Source: Arsenicicoccus piscis
Lineage (GTDB): Bacteria > Actinomycetota > Actinomycetes > Actinomycetales > Dermatophilaceae
Reading direction: 5' to 3'
Length of the DNA stretch: 64,000 nt
Assembly: GCF_022568835.1 (NCBI RefSeq)
Contig: NZ_JAKZHV010000003.1
Coordinates: 372,001-436,000, forward strand
This document shows positions 19,276-27,939 of this stretch, one piece after another. The notes below the pieces were generated by a model. It ran no database searches. It worked only from the letters and a program-made list of their open reading frames with translations, and was not told the origin of the DNA. Position numbers and translations under genes: made by a program. The first letter of the stretch is position 1; each line of letters starts with the position of its first letter.

Positions 19276-19800
19276 CTACTCTGTGTCGGCGGCGGGCTCG
19301 CCCTGCTCAAGGACCATCTCGGCGAAGCGAGCCGCGCGCTCGCGCAGCGTGGCGATGCGCCGCTGGACGATGCGCTCGCGGTCCTCGGCGGAGTCGCTGC
19401 CGACCTCGGACAGGACCGGGGGACGCCGGACGTTCTGGGAGCAGCTGAAGTCGGTGCAGATCAGCGTGCCGATCGTGTTGCCGCGACGACCGGCGGCCCC
19501 GGCCCGGCGAGCGACGTGCATCGAGACGTCGTCCATCACCACGACGTCCTGGCACCAGGCGCACATCACCTTGCGGCTCTGCTTCGAGCTGGTGCCGGCG
19601 CGCAGCATGATCCCGACCGGCTCGTCACCGACCTGCGCGACGACGTAGGCCGCGTGCTCCCGCTTGGCGTCCCGCCACCCGAGGTAGTCGAGCCGCTCCC
19701 AGTCGATCGCATCCATGTCGGGCACCGACGCCTGGCTGACCTCGCGCTTGGAGGCGTTGCAGAAGGACGCGCGGATCTGCCTCTCGGTCAACGGGTTCAT
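19276..19800 (-). CDS. FBP-type treble-clef zinc-finger protein
   Basis: 174 residues matching the FBP domain family (elongation factor G-binding C-terminal treble-clef). The zinc ligands are visible as CAWC (near residue 80) and CTDFSC (near 115), with the family context RKVMCAWCQDV. Relatives of the staphylococcal FusB/FusC class bind EF-G and release it from fusidic-acid-stalled ribosomes; most actinobacterial members are uncharacterised. TGGGAT lies 7 bases before ATG 19800, a weak leaderless promoter. Confidence 0.8.
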   Translation of the reverse strand: MNPLTERQIRASFCNASKREVSQASVPDMDAIDWERLDYLGWRDAKREHAAYVVAQVGDEPVGIMLRAGTSSKQSRKVMCAWCQDVVVMDDVSMHVARRAGAAGRRGNTIGTLICTDFSCSQNVRRPPVLSEVGSDSAEDRERIVQRRIATLRERAARFAEMVLEQGEPAADTE

Positions 19801-19878
19801 GGGTCCGATCCCACCACCTGCGACCTGACCGGGTCCACCGGGTTACCGATCACCGTGGGGTAGGCGGATACTGGACGG

Positions 19879-20370
19879 GTGACCGGTTCCGTGCAGCTGA
19901 AGCCCCTGACGAACCCCGGCACCGACCCCAGCGACCCGCCCCGGGTCCCGATCTACTCCCTGTGGACCGGCACCGACGGGCTGAGCCACATCGACACCTC
20001 CGAGCTCGCCGGCTTCGGCCTGCGCAGCATCGGTGGCGGCGCCGACCCGCAGTGGTTGCGCCCCTTCCCGGGGCAGGTCAAGGGGGTGTCGTTCGCGGTG
20101 CTCCCGGTGGGCTGGGTGGGGGAGTGGCACGAGAGCCCCGCACAGCAGTGGGTGGTGCCGCTGAGCGGCCGCTGGTTCATCGAGACCCAGGACGGCGCAC
20201 GCGTCGAGATGGGTCCCGGAGACGTCCACTTCGGCCAGGACCAGGGCACCAAGGACCAGGACGGCACCACTGGCCACCGCTCCGGTCAGCTCGGCGAGGA
20301 GCCCTGCGTCCAGCTGCTCGTCCAGTTCGAGGAGCCGGTGGCCGCCTCGACCCAGCACCCGTTCGGATGA
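19879..20370 (+). CDS. Cupin-domain protein
   Basis: 163 residues with a single cupin barrel: GEWHESPAQQWVVPLSGRW supplies His and Gln typical of the first cupin motif and GPGDVHFGQD opens the second, followed by GHRSGQL. Probably a metal-binding small-molecule enzyme or sensor. It overlaps the SMP-30 gene by ATGA, so the pair should act in one sugar-lactone or aromatic acid step; the substrate cannot be read. GATACT 6 bases before GTG 19879 suggests a leaderless start. Confidence 0.7.
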   Translation: MTGSVQLKPLTNPGTDPSDPPRVPIYSLWTGTDGLSHIDTSELAGFGLRSIGGGADPQWLRPFPGQVKGVSFAVLPVGWVGEWHESPAQQWVVPLSGRWFIETQDGARVEMGPGDVHFGQDQGTKDQDGTTGHRSGQLGEEPCVQLLVQFEEPVAASTQHPFG

Positions 20371-21293
20371 CCCGCGAGCTGCCGCTGCTGCGCCCGCCCG
20401 GGCCGCCGCTGGACGACACCGCGGCGGACTGGGTGGACCTGGCCGAGCCGCTGCGCCCCCTGGTGGCGGACAGCCGGCTGCTCACGCTCTACGACCAGGC
20501 GATCTGGGCCGAAGGTCCCGTGTGGTGGCCGCAGCGTTCGGTGCTCGCCTTCAGCGACGTCCGAGGCCGACGTCTGCTCGGGTGGCACGAGGACGGTTCG
20601 GTCGAGATCCTTTGTGACGTCACCGAGTTCGGCAACGGCAACGCCGTAGACCAGGAGGGCCGGCTCGTGCACTGCGAGCACGGCCGGCGCGCGATCAGCC
20701 GCACCGAGCCGGACGGCTCGACGCACGTGCTGACCGATCGGGTCGGCGGGCGCCGCCTGAACTCGCCCAACGACGTGGCCGTCGGGCCGGACGGGGCGAT
20801 CTGGTTCACCGACCCCACCTTCGGGCTGCAGGACCCGCGCGAGGGCTACCCGGCAACGCCTGAGCTGGACGTCACCGGGGTCTACCGGTGGGCCGGCGGT
20901 GAGCCGCAGCTGATGGCCGCCTTCGACCAGCCGAACGGGCTCGCGTTCGCGCCGTCCGGCCGCACGCTCTACGTCACGCAGACGCCGACGGACGGCCCGG
21001 TCGGCATCCATGAGCTGACCCTCGACCAGGGGCGCGTGCTGCGTCGACGGCTCTTCGCGACCGTGCCGCGCGGCATCCCCGACGGCCTCACCGTCGACTC
21101 GCGCGGCTGGGTGTGGAGCACCTCGGGCGACGGGATCTGGGTCTTCGACGAGGCGGGCGCCGTGCTGGGGCTGCTGCGCACCCCGCACCTGACCAGCAAC
21201 TGCACCTTCTCACCCGACGGCGACCGGCTGTTCATCACCGCCGCGTCGACGCTGTGGTGCCTGCGGCTGCCGGCGATCTCCACCTCCGGCTGA
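20367..21293 (+). CDS. SMP-30/gluconolactonase family hydrolase
   Basis: 308 residues, six-bladed beta-propeller. Family signposts are AEGPVWWPQRSVLAFSDV (metal-binding Glu), NGNAVDQEGRLVHCEHG, LNSPNDVAVGPDGAIWFTDP (Asn and Asp ligands) and PNGLAFAPSGRTLYVT. Members are Ca/Zn-dependent lactonases. Co-translated with the cupin gene; end of a two-gene operon before a long non-coding gap. Confidence 0.85.
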   Translation: MTRELPLLRPPGPPLDDTAADWVDLAEPLRPLVADSRLLTLYDQAIWAEGPVWWPQRSVLAFSDVRGRRLLGWHEDGSVEILCDVTEFGNGNAVDQEGRLVHCEHGRRAISRTEPDGSTHVLTDRVGGRRLNSPNDVAVGPDGAIWFTDPTFGLQDPREGYPATPELDVTGVYRWAGGEPQLMAAFDQPNGLAFAPSGRTLYVTQTPTDGPVGIHELTLDQGRVLRRRLFATVPRGIPDGLTVDSRGWVWSTSGDGIWVFDEAGAVLGLLRTPHLTSNCTFSPDGDRLFITAASTLWCLRLPAISTSG

Positions 21294-21360
21294 GCTAGGC
21301 GCGCCACGACCTGTCTATCTCGATCGACGCGCGGTGCGCCCCGCGGCACTCGGCTGAATC

Positions 21361-21459
21361 CGCGCAGGAAGGCGTGAGGTGCCGCCTTCGTGGACGTGCG
21401 CATCTCACGGGAAGGTGCGCATCTCACGCGAACGTGCGCGCCTTCCCACCTGTAGAGCG
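21361..21459. repeat. 99-bp intergenic repeat, copy A
   Basis: Runs from CGCGCAGGA to TGTAGAGCG. Inside are three 19-base subunits in direct order: GTGCGCATCTCACGGGAAG, GTGCGCATCTCACGCGAAC, then a diverged one leading into CCTTCCCACCTGTAGAGCG. Confidence 0.85.
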
Positions 21460-21511
21460 CCCGGCGCGGTGGGCCGCCCGAGCGCGCGCATCCGCGCACG
21501 AACCGGTGAGA

Positions 21512-21610
21512 CGCGCAGGAACCCGTGAGGCACCGCCTTCCCGGACGTGCGTGTGTCACGGGAAGGTGGGCATCTCACGCGAACGTGCGCGCCTTCCCAC
21601 ATGTAGAGCG
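21512..21610. repeat. 99-bp intergenic repeat, copy B
   Basis: Same length and borders as copy A, starting 151 bases after it. Ends CCTTCCCACATGTAGAGCG. Confidence 0.85.
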
Positions 21611-21681
21611 TCGGGCGTAACCGTGGGCGTTGGGAACGGCGGGCCGCCCGGGTGGCCACATCCGCGCACGAGGCGGTGACA

Positions 21682-21780
21682 TGCGCAGGAGCCGGTGAGA
21701 CGCCGCCTTCCCGGACCTGCGCGTCTCACGCGAAGGTGCGCGTGTCACGGGAAGGTGCGCGCCTTCTCACCTGTAGAGCG
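21682..21780. repeat. 99-bp intergenic repeat, copy C
   Basis: Same length, starting 170 bases after copy B. It ends CCTTCTCACCTGTAGAGCG. The spacers between copies (52 and 71 bases) share the border string ATCCGCGCACGA. Confidence 0.85.
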
Positions 21781-21841
21781 GCCGGCGCGGAATGGGCGGA
21801 TCCCTCGGCAGACCCGACGCCGCTCGCCAGCTGACCCGCAG

Positions 21842-22594
21842 CTAACCCCGGCGGTGCCACCACAGGTTGACGGCGTAGTCGACCTCGGTGCCCTCGTGCT
21901 CGGCCAGGATGGCGTCGGCCGCCGCGGGCGCGAACTCCAGGCGCACGACGCGCTCGAGGTCGGCGCGGGTGCGGTGCGACCAACGGATGTCCACCTCGGT
22001 GCGCTCCCACCCGCGCCGGCGCCAAAAGCGTTGCACCGCAAGGGGATCGTAGGTCGGCCAGGCGCGGCGGAACCAGCCGCCGAAGGTGGACCGGGTGGCG
22101 TCGTTGTCGATGACGAACGCCACCCCGCCGGGTCGCAGGACGCGCTCGACCTCGTCGAGGCCCGGCTCGCTCCCGGCGCCGAAGAAGTAGGCCCACCGGG
22201 CGTGCACGACGTCGACGGACGCGTCCGCCAGCGGCAGCTGTTGGGCACCGGCCTCGACGACCTCGATGCGCTGTCGAACCTCGCTGGGCAGCAACGTAAC
22301 TCGCTCCCGAGCCCGGTGCGCGAGCGGCGGGTGCGGCTCGACCCCGACGACGTGACCGGCCGTCTGCGCGAAGCGCGGGAGGTGGTAGCCCGTCCCGCAG
22401 CCGACGTCCAGGACCGCAAGGCCCGACCAGTCCTGCACGGCGCGCATCGCGGCCTCGATCGCCCGCTCGGGGTCTACGCCGTCGTTCTCGAGCTCGTAGG
22501 TGTCTGGGTCGTCCCAGATGTTGGGGCTCGGGATGGCGAGGCGATGCAGGTCGCCTACGTCGCCCATGTTGACTACGTCGCCCACGTCACCCAC
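21842..22594 (-). CDS. Class I SAM-dependent methyltransferase
   Basis: 250 residues; motif I VLDVGCGTGYHL binds SAM, followed by VVGVEPHP and the post-II region LPLADASVDVVHARWA. Substrate unknown. The N-terminus carries a duplicated MGDVGD (residues 1-6 and 10-15), encoded by a GTCGCC-type DNA repeat, so a second start at 22567 is possible. It begins three bases after the Cys-rich gene and is probably its operon partner. Confidence 0.8.
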   Translation of the reverse strand: MGDVGDVVNMGDVGDLHRLAIPSPNIWDDPDTYELENDGVDPERAIEAAMRAVQDWSGLAVLDVGCGTGYHLPRFAQTAGHVVGVEPHPPLAHRARERVTLLPSEVRQRIEVVEAGAQQLPLADASVDVVHARWAYFFGAGSEPGLDEVERVLRPGGVAFVIDNDATRSTFGGWFRRAWPTYDPLAVQRFWRRRGWERTEVDIRWSHRTRADLERVVRLEFAPAAADAILAEHEGTEVDYAVNLWWHRRG

Positions 22595-22597
22595 AGG

Positions 22598-23449
22598 TCA
22601 GCGCCGCTTCTTGGTGGCACTCTTGCGCGGAGCCGCCGCCTCGGGGGTGCGAGCGGCCGGGCGCTGCTCGGCCGCGAGGGTCGCCGGGTGGACGAAAAGC
22701 GGTAGCAGCTCACGCTTTCCGGTGGAGCGCAGCGTCTTGACCGCCCGCATGTAGGCCTCGCAGTGCACCACGAGCTGTTCGTACGCCTCGTCGCCCATCA
22801 GCTCGCGCAGCTCGTGCTCGCTGGAGCGGTAGACCGGCTCGCGCGCCACGTGCGCGTCGGAGCTCGCGGAGCAGTACCAGTCGAGGTCGTGGCCACCGGG
22901 TCCCCAGCCGCGGCGGTCGAACTCGCCGATCGTGACCTCCAGGTAGGACGTGCCGTCCGGCTGCTCGACCGTGCGGTAGGACCGCCGGATCGGCAGCTGC
23001 CAGCAGACGTCGGGCTTGACCGTGTGCGGCAGCCGACCCGTCTCGATGGCGTACGTGTGCAGCGAACACCCTGTGCCACCAGAGAAACCCGGGCGGTTGA
23101 GGAAGACGCACGCGCCGTCGACGACGCTCGTCTTCAGCGCCCCGTCCTCGTCGCGCTCCAGCCAGCCGTCGTCCTTGCGACCGACGGACCGGTGCTGCCA
23201 CTGCTCGGGGGTGAGCCGCTCCATGTGCTCGCGCACCCGGGCTACGTCGTCGTCGTCGGTGAAGTGCGCACCCAGGGTGCAGCACCCGTCGTCCGGCCGG
23301 TCGGCGTAGACCCCGTGGCAGCCCGACCCGAAGATGCACGTCCAGCGGGACGTGAGCCAGGTCAGGTCGCAGCGCAGCCGCTGGTCGGCGTCGGCCGGGT
23401 CGGTGAACTCCACGTAGGAGCGGGGGATGTCGAGGTCGCTCTCGGGCAC
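22598..23449 (-). CDS. Conserved Cys-rich protein, unknown function
   Basis: 283 residues with about ten cysteines, an unusually high number here. Clusters include [32 protein letters not shown] and VCWQLPIRR, resembling metal- or Fe-S-binding YkgJ-like proteins, but I cannot assign a family firmly. The C-terminus is Lys/Arg/Ala-rich ([11 protein letters not shown]). The start GTG 23449 has TACGGT 6 bases upstream, a leaderless layout. Head of an operon with the methyltransferase. Confidence 0.75.
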   Translation of the reverse strand: MPESDLDIPRSYVEFTDPADADQRLRCDLTWLTSRWTCIFGSGCHGVYADRPDDGCCTLGAHFTDDDDVARVREHMERLTPEQWQHRSVGRKDDGWLERDEDGALKTSVVDGACVFLNRPGFSGGTGCSLHTYAIETGRLPHTVKPDVCWQLPIRRSYRTVEQPDGTSYLEVTIGEFDRRGWGPGGHDLDWYCSASSDAHVAREPVYRSSEHELRELMGDEAYEQLVVHCEAYMRAVKTLRSTGKRELLPLFVHPATLAAEQRPAARTPEAAAPRKSATKKRR

Positions 23450-23455
23450 GTCCCT

Positions 23456-23461
23456 ACCGTA
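23456..23461 (-). promoter_or_regulatory. -10 box of the Cys-rich protein gene
   Basis: TACGGT on the minus strand, 6 bases before GTG 23449; faces the ppx promoter only about 50 bases away. Confidence 0.5.
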
Positions 23462-23525
23462 AGCGCGTTCGGGGCGTGCGCGTGCCAGGGCGACCAGGTC
23501 GACCCCGGACGGTTAGGTTCGAGTC

Positions 23526-24470
23526 ATGCGCCTCGGAGTCATCGACGTCGGATCCAACACCGTCCACCTGCTCGTGGTGGACGCCCACTGGGGAGCGCAC
23601 CCGCTGCCCGCCGTGTCGCACAAGGTCGAGCTGCGGCTCGCGGAGTACACCAAAGACGACGGCACGATCGCCGAGGAGGGTGCCGCGGCGCTGGAGCAGT
23701 TCACCCAGGAGTGCCTCGTCGTCGCCGAGGACCAGGGCGTAGAGCGACTGATGGGGTTCGTGACCAGCGCCCTGCGTGAGGCCGGCAACGGCGAGCAGGT
23801 GCTCGAGCGGGTGCGGGTCAGCACGGGCGTGGACCTCACGGTGCTGAGCGGTGAGGACGAGGCGCGGATCACCTTCCTCGCCGTCCGTCGCTGGTTCGGC
23901 TGGTCGAGCGGTCGGCTGCTGGTGCTCGACATCGGCGGGGGGTCTCTGGAGATGGCGTCCGGCATCGACGAGGACCCGGAGGCGGCCGTCTCGGTGCCGC
24001 TCGGTGCCGGCCGGGTGACCCGCAACCTGCTGCCGGGCAACCCGCCGTCCCGCGAGGACATCCGGGCGGCCCGCAAGGAGATCCGGCTGACCATCGCCCA
24101 GCGGCTGCGCGACCTCACCAAGGTGGGTGCCCCCGACCGGAGCGTGGGCACCAGCAAGACGATGCGATCGCTGGCCCGCGTCACCGGTGCCGCGCCGCGC
24201 GAGGACGGTCCCTACGTGCGCCGGGTCCTCGAGCGGGAGGCGCTGCACGACCTGGTGCCCCGGCTCGCCACCATGACCAACAACCAGCGCGCGGGCCTGC
24301 CGGGCGTGTCGGCGAGCCGGGCCCCGCAGCTGCTCGCCGGCGCCCTGGTCGCGGAGGGCGCGATGGACCTGCTCGGGGTCGAGTCCCTCGACATCTGCCC
24401 CTGGGCGTTGCGCGAGGGCGTCATCCTCGACGAGCTCGACGCGCTTCGTCGGACGCCCACGCCGTCGTAG
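23526..24470 (+). CDS. ppx: Ppx/GppA family phosphatase
   Basis: 314 residues of the short actinobacterial exopolyphosphatase type (Rv0496-like), without the C-terminal HD domain. ASKHA-fold motifs: phosphate-1 [13 protein letters not shown] at residues 5-17 and phosphate-2 [13 protein letters not shown]. Expected to hydrolyse polyphosphate or pppGpp. TAGGTT lies 6 bases before ATG 23526. It heads the block ppx, TIM-barrel isomerase, transporter, proline genes. Confidence 0.88.
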   Translation: MRLGVIDVGSNTVHLLVVDAHWGAHPLPAVSHKVELRLAEYTKDDGTIAEEGAAALEQFTQECLVVAEDQGVERLMGFVTSALREAGNGEQVLERVRVSTGVDLTVLSGEDEARITFLAVRRWFGWSSGRLLVLDIGGGSLEMASGIDEDPEAAVSVPLGAGRVTRNLLPGNPPSREDIRAARKEIRLTIAQRLRDLTKVGAPDRSVGTSKTMRSLARVTGAAPREDGPYVRRVLEREALHDLVPRLATMTNNQRAGLPGVSASRAPQLLAGALVAEGAMDLLGVESLDICPWALREGVILDELDALRRTPTPS

Positions 24471-24473
24471 GCT
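24468..24473 (+). promoter_or_regulatory. -10 box overlapping the ppx stop
   Basis: TAGGCT, whose first three bases are the ppx TAG stop codon; 7 bases before ATG 24481, a leaderless promoter for the next gene. Confidence 0.5.
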
Positions 24474-24480
24474 GACCACG

Positions 24481-25317
24481 ATGTCCTCCAACGGCTCCGT
24501 CACCCCACGCGAGGAACGCCCCGCCACCGTCGCGCTCTCGAGCTCCTCGGTCTATCCCGATCTGACCGAGGACGCCTTCCGGCTCGCGGTCGAGCTGGGC
24601 TACGACGGCGTCGAGGTCATGGTCTACACCGATCCGGTGTCGCAGAGCGCGACGGACCTGCTGCGTCTGGTCGAGCGCTACCAGATGCCGATCGTGTCCA
24701 TCCACGCGCCGACCCTGCTGCTCACCCAGCGCGTCATGCACGCCGAGCCGTGGCCCAAGATCGACCTGTCCATCGACCTCGCGCACGCCGTGGGAGCCCC
24801 GACCGTGGTCGCCCATCCGCCGTTCCGGTGGCAGCGGGTCTACGCGCGCGAGTTCGTCGACGGGGTGGCCATGCGCGAGGACGAGCACGACATCACCATC
24901 GCCGTCGAGAACATGTATCCCTGGCGCGCCGGCCAGCGCGCCGTGCAGGCCTACCTGCCGCACTGGGACCCGGTCTACCAGCCCTATGACCACGTCACCC
25001 TCGACGTGTCGCACGCCGCGACCGCGCAGGCCGACAGCCTCGAGATGGCCCGCGCGCTCGGGTCGCGCCTGTCGCACGTCCACCTGACCGACGGCACGGG
25101 CTCCTCGCTCGACGAGCACCTGGTGCCGGGGCGTGGCGGACAACCGGTCGCGGAGCTGGTCGGCCACCTCGCCGAGACCGGCTTCGGCGGGGCGATCGTC
25201 ATCGAGGTGAGCACCCGCAAGGGCACGCCGGCCTCGCGTCGCGCCGACCTCGCGGAGTCGCTGCGCTTCACCCGGGAGGCGTGGGCCGCGTCGCCGGTCA
25301 ACGGGGTGGCCTCCTAG
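24481..25317 (+). CDS. Sugar phosphate isomerase/epimerase (AP endonuclease 2 fold)
   Basis: 278-residue TIM barrel of the xylose-isomerase-like family. Typical metal-site strings: GYDGVEVMVYTD, PIVSIHAP, VVAHPPFRWQ, IAVENMYPW, TLDVSHAATA, SHVHLTDGTGSSLDEHLVPGRG. The adjacency to a Ppx/GppA protein is conserved in actinobacteria (Rv0496-Rv0498 region). Substrate unknown. Confidence 0.82.
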   Translation: MSSNGSVTPREERPATVALSSSSVYPDLTEDAFRLAVELGYDGVEVMVYTDPVSQSATDLLRLVERYQMPIVSIHAPTLLLTQRVMHAEPWPKIDLSIDLAHAVGAPTVVAHPPFRWQRVYAREFVDGVAMREDEHDITIAVENMYPWRAGQRAVQAYLPHWDPVYQPYDHVTLDVSHAATAQADSLEMARALGSRLSHVHLTDGTGSSLDEHLVPGRGGQPVAELVGHLAETGFGGAIVIEVSTRKGTPASRRADLAESLRFTREAWAASPVNGVAS

Positions 25318-25372
25318 CGCGTGTCCCGCCCCCGCGCCGCCACCGTGCGCCCGGCAGCGGTAGCGTCGGAGC

Positions 25373-26218
25373 ATGCGCAGCCATGGGCGCCACGAGCGCG
25401 GTCGGGTCCCCGACGGGCCGTCCGGTGAGCAGTTCGACCAGCAGCTCGACCAGCAAGGGGTCGTGGTGCGCCGGCTGGTGGTCAGCCGCGGGGGTCGCGA
25501 GGTCCTGCACGGTGTCGACCTCGACGTGCCGGCCGGCCAGGTCGTCGGGCTGCTCGGGCCGAGCGGAGGCGGCAAGTCGACCCTGCTGCGGTCCGTCGTC
25601 GGTGTGCAGGTCGTGGCGTCCGGCGAGGTCACGGTGCTCGGGCTGCCCGCTGGTTCGCCGGCGCTGCGGGACCTCGTCGGCTACACGACCCAGGCCCCGA
25701 GCGTCTACCCCGACCTCACGGTGCGCGACAACGTCGACTACTTCGCGCGGCTGCACGGGGTTCACGGGCGCGAGGAGCGCCGCGAGGTCGTCGAGCGCAC
25801 CATCGAGCGGGTAGACCTCGCGTCGCACGCCACGGCGTCGGTCGCCACCTTGTCCGGCGGTCAGCGCAGCCGGGCGTCGCTCGCCTGCTGCCTGGTCGGG
25901 TCGCCACGGGTGCTGGTGCTCGACGAGCCGACGGTCGGGCTGGACCCGCTGCTGCGCCGCGACCTGTGGCAGATGTTCCACGAGCTGGCCGCCGCCGGAG
26001 CGACGGTGCTGGTGTCCAGCCACGTCATGGACGAGGCGACCCGCTGCGACCGGCTGGTGCTGCTGCGCGACGGCCGGATCGTCTTCGACGGCACCCTCCC
26101 CGAGCTGCTCGAGCGCACCGGGGCGGCCGACGCCGAGGGCGCTTTCCTGGTCCTCGTCGAGAGCGCCGAGCCGACGACTGCTGAGCCGACGAGCACCGAG
26201 CCGGGGGAGGAGTCGTGA
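25373..26218 (+). CDS. ABC-2 type exporter ATP-binding protein
   Basis: 281 residues with Walker A GPSGGGKST, Q-loop YTTQAP, signature LSGGQRSR, Walker B VLVLDEPTVGLDP and the H-loop His in SSHVMDEA. The N-terminal 25 residues (SGEQFDQQLDQQG) and the C-terminal Glu/Pro/Thr tail are low-complexity additions. TAGCGT 6 bases before ATG 25373 suggests a leaderless start. It overlaps its permease gene by GTGA; together they form a drug or lipid exporter of unknown cargo. Confidence 0.9.
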   Translation: MRSHGRHERGRVPDGPSGEQFDQQLDQQGVVVRRLVVSRGGREVLHGVDLDVPAGQVVGLLGPSGGGKSTLLRSVVGVQVVASGEVTVLGLPAGSPALRDLVGYTTQAPSVYPDLTVRDNVDYFARLHGVHGREERREVVERTIERVDLASHATASVATLSGGQRSRASLACCLVGSPRVLVLDEPTVGLDPLLRRDLWQMFHELAAAGATVLVSSHVMDEATRCDRLVLLRDGRIVFDGTLPELLERTGAADAEGAFLVLVESAEPTTAEPTSTEPGEES

Positions 26219-26949
26219 AGCCCGCCCTGACCCTGGCGACGACCCGCCGGATCCTGCAGCAGGTGCGGGCCGACCCGCGCACCATCGCGCTGCTCGTGGT
26301 CGTGCCGTGCGTGCTGCTCGGCCTGATGGCATGGATCTTCTCGGGCACGCCCGTCTTCGACCGGGTCGGGCCGGCGCTGCTGGGCGTCTTCCCGTTCGTC
26401 GTGATGTTCATCGTCACCAGCATCACGACCCTGCGCGAGCGGGCCAGCGGCACCATGGAGCGGCTGTTCACCACCCCGCTCGGCAAGGGCGACCTGCTGG
26501 CCGGCTACGCGCTCGCGTTCGCCCTGCTCGCCACGGTCCAGGCGCTCGTCGCGACGGCGTTCGCGGTCTACGTGTGCGGGTTGAGCGTGGCGGGGTCGCT
26601 CGGCCTGCTCATCCTCGTCGCCGTGGTCGACGCGGTGCTGGGGGCCGCCTTCGGACTGTTCGTCTCGGCGTTCGCCCGCACCGAGTTCCAGGCCGTGCAG
26701 TTCATGCCGGCCCTGGTGCTGCCGCAGTTCCTGCTCTGCGGGCTGCTCGTGCCGCGCGACCAGCTCGACACCCCGCTGCGCCTGCTCTCGGACGTGCTGC
26801 CGCTCTCCTACGCCGTGGACGCGATGTCCTCCATCGCGACCGACGCCTCAGGGGCCGGTGACGTGTGGCGCGACGTCGCGATCATGGCCGCCTTCGCGGT
26901 CGGCGCGATCGTGCTCGGAGCAGCGACGTTGCGCCGTCGGACGCCCTGA
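26215..26949 (+). CDS. ABC-2 type permease
   Basis: 244 residues, about six membrane helices, with the ABC-2 hallmark ITTLRERASGTMERLFTTPLGKGDLLAGY between helices 2 and 3 and FGLFVSAFARTEFQAVQF in helix 4. GGGGGAGGAG precedes GTG 26215. Partner of the ATPase just upstream. Confidence 0.9.
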   Translation: MKPALTLATTRRILQQVRADPRTIALLVVVPCVLLGLMAWIFSGTPVFDRVGPALLGVFPFVVMFIVTSITTLRERASGTMERLFTTPLGKGDLLAGYALAFALLATVQALVATAFAVYVCGLSVAGSLGLLILVAVVDAVLGAAFGLFVSAFARTEFQAVQFMPALVLPQFLLCGLLVPRDQLDTPLRLLSDVLPLSYAVDAMSSIATDASGAGDVWRDVAIMAAFAVGAIVLGAATLRRRTP

Positions 26950-26974
26950 GACCACCCCTGTCGGTGGGTGCGGC

Positions 26975-26980
26975 TAACCT
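26975..26980 (+). promoter_or_regulatory. -10 box of the proline dehydrogenase gene
   Basis: TAACCT, 7 bases before ATG 26988 (leaderless layout). It fixes the start well inside a longer open frame that begins at 26865 within the permease gene. Confidence 0.55.
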
Positions 26981-26987
26981 GACGCTC

Positions 26988-27929
26988 ATGAGCGACAGCC
27001 TGCGTCGACGCATCATCGATCTCGCGGCGCACGACCGTGTCCGCTCGCTGATCGAGAGCTCGCCGGGCAGCCGCGAGCTGCTGGGGCGGTTCATCGTCGG
27101 CGACACGCTCTACGACGCGCTGGAGGCGGTGCGCGACCTGCGCGTCACCGGGCGGGCTGCGACCGTGTGCTACCTCGGGCCGGACGGCGTGGACGCCGAG
27201 CACCGGGCCGAGACGGTCCGCGAATACCAGGCGCTCGTGCAGAGCGCCGCCAAGGAGGGACTGACCGCCTCCGGTGACCTCGACGTCTCGCTGCGGCTGT
27301 CCGCCCTCGGGGTGGTCGGCCGGGTGTTCGACCGCGAGGCGATCCTCGAGGCCGCGCGTCTCATCGCCCGCAGCGCGGCCAACGCCGGTGTGACGCTCAC
27401 CCTCGACGTCGAGGGGCCGCAGACCGTCGCCGAGATGCTGCGCGTGCACGCCGAGCTGCGCGCCGACGTCCCCGACGTCGGCATCACCATCGCCTCCTGC
27501 CTGCGCCGCAGCGAGGAGGACTGCCGCCGACTGGCCGCGCAGGCGGCCCGGGTGCGCCTGTGCAAGGGCGCGTTCTCGGTCAGCGAGGTCGAGGGCTGGC
27601 GCGGCGCCGACGTCGACCTCGCGTTCGTCCGCTGCCTGCGCATCCTGCTCGCCGGCAGCGGCCAGGTCCTGATCGCCACGCACGACCCGCGGCTGCTCGA
27701 GATCGCGGCGGCGCTCGTGCGTGAGACCGGCCGCGACCCCGCCACGGTCGAGTACCAGATGTATCTCGGGGTCCGCCCGCTCGGCCAGACCTCCATCGCC
27801 GACCGCGGCGACCGGTGCCGCGTCTACATCCCCTACGGCTCGGCGTGGTACTCCTACCTCATGCAGCGGGTGGCCGATCGACCTGCGTCGGCCGGCTTCC
27901 TGGCCCGATCCGTTCTGACCCAGCGCTGA
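26988..27929 (+). CDS. Proline dehydrogenase
   Basis: 313 residues; flavin-dependent oxidation of proline to pyrroline-5-carboxylate, membrane-associated in the family. Motifs: VTLDVEGPQT, CLRRSEEDCRRL, RLCKGAFS, ATHDPRL, EYQMYLGVRP and the substrate-binding RVYIPYGSAWYSYLMQRVADRPAS. Length fits the monofunctional PRODH class. It sits ten bases upstream of proC, whose product runs the opposite reduction. Confidence 0.9.
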   Translation: MSDSLRRRIIDLAAHDRVRSLIESSPGSRELLGRFIVGDTLYDALEAVRDLRVTGRAATVCYLGPDGVDAEHRAETVREYQALVQSAAKEGLTASGDLDVSLRLSALGVVGRVFDREAILEAARLIARSAANAGVTLTLDVEGPQTVAEMLRVHAELRADVPDVGITIASCLRRSEEDCRRLAAQAARVRLCKGAFSVSEVEGWRGADVDLAFVRCLRILLAGSGQVLIATHDPRLLEIAAALVRETGRDPATVEYQMYLGVRPLGQTSIADRGDRCRVYIPYGSAWYSYLMQRVADRPASAGFLARSVLTQR

Positions 27930-27939
27930 GGAGTCGCCC

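Larger units (their letters stand above)
21294..21841. other. 548-base non-coding gap between convergent genes
   Basis: No credible gene. Bases 21361-21780 hold three copies of a 99-bp element; 21294-21360 and 21781-21841 show nothing I recognise. The ORFs that cross the gap are repeat translations without a plausible start. Confidence 0.8.

Noticed and set aside
20969-21659. Minus-strand ORFs in the repeat region encoding WEGAHVRVRC-type peptides
   Set aside because: They are translations of the 99-bp repeats, lack a ribosome site and run into the SMP-30 gene; no independent evidence of coding.
21361-21780. CRISPR-like array
   Set aside because: Only three 99-bp units with unequal spacers (52 and 71 bases) that share sequence; no cas genes nearby. 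Repeats of this size are not CRISPR repeats.
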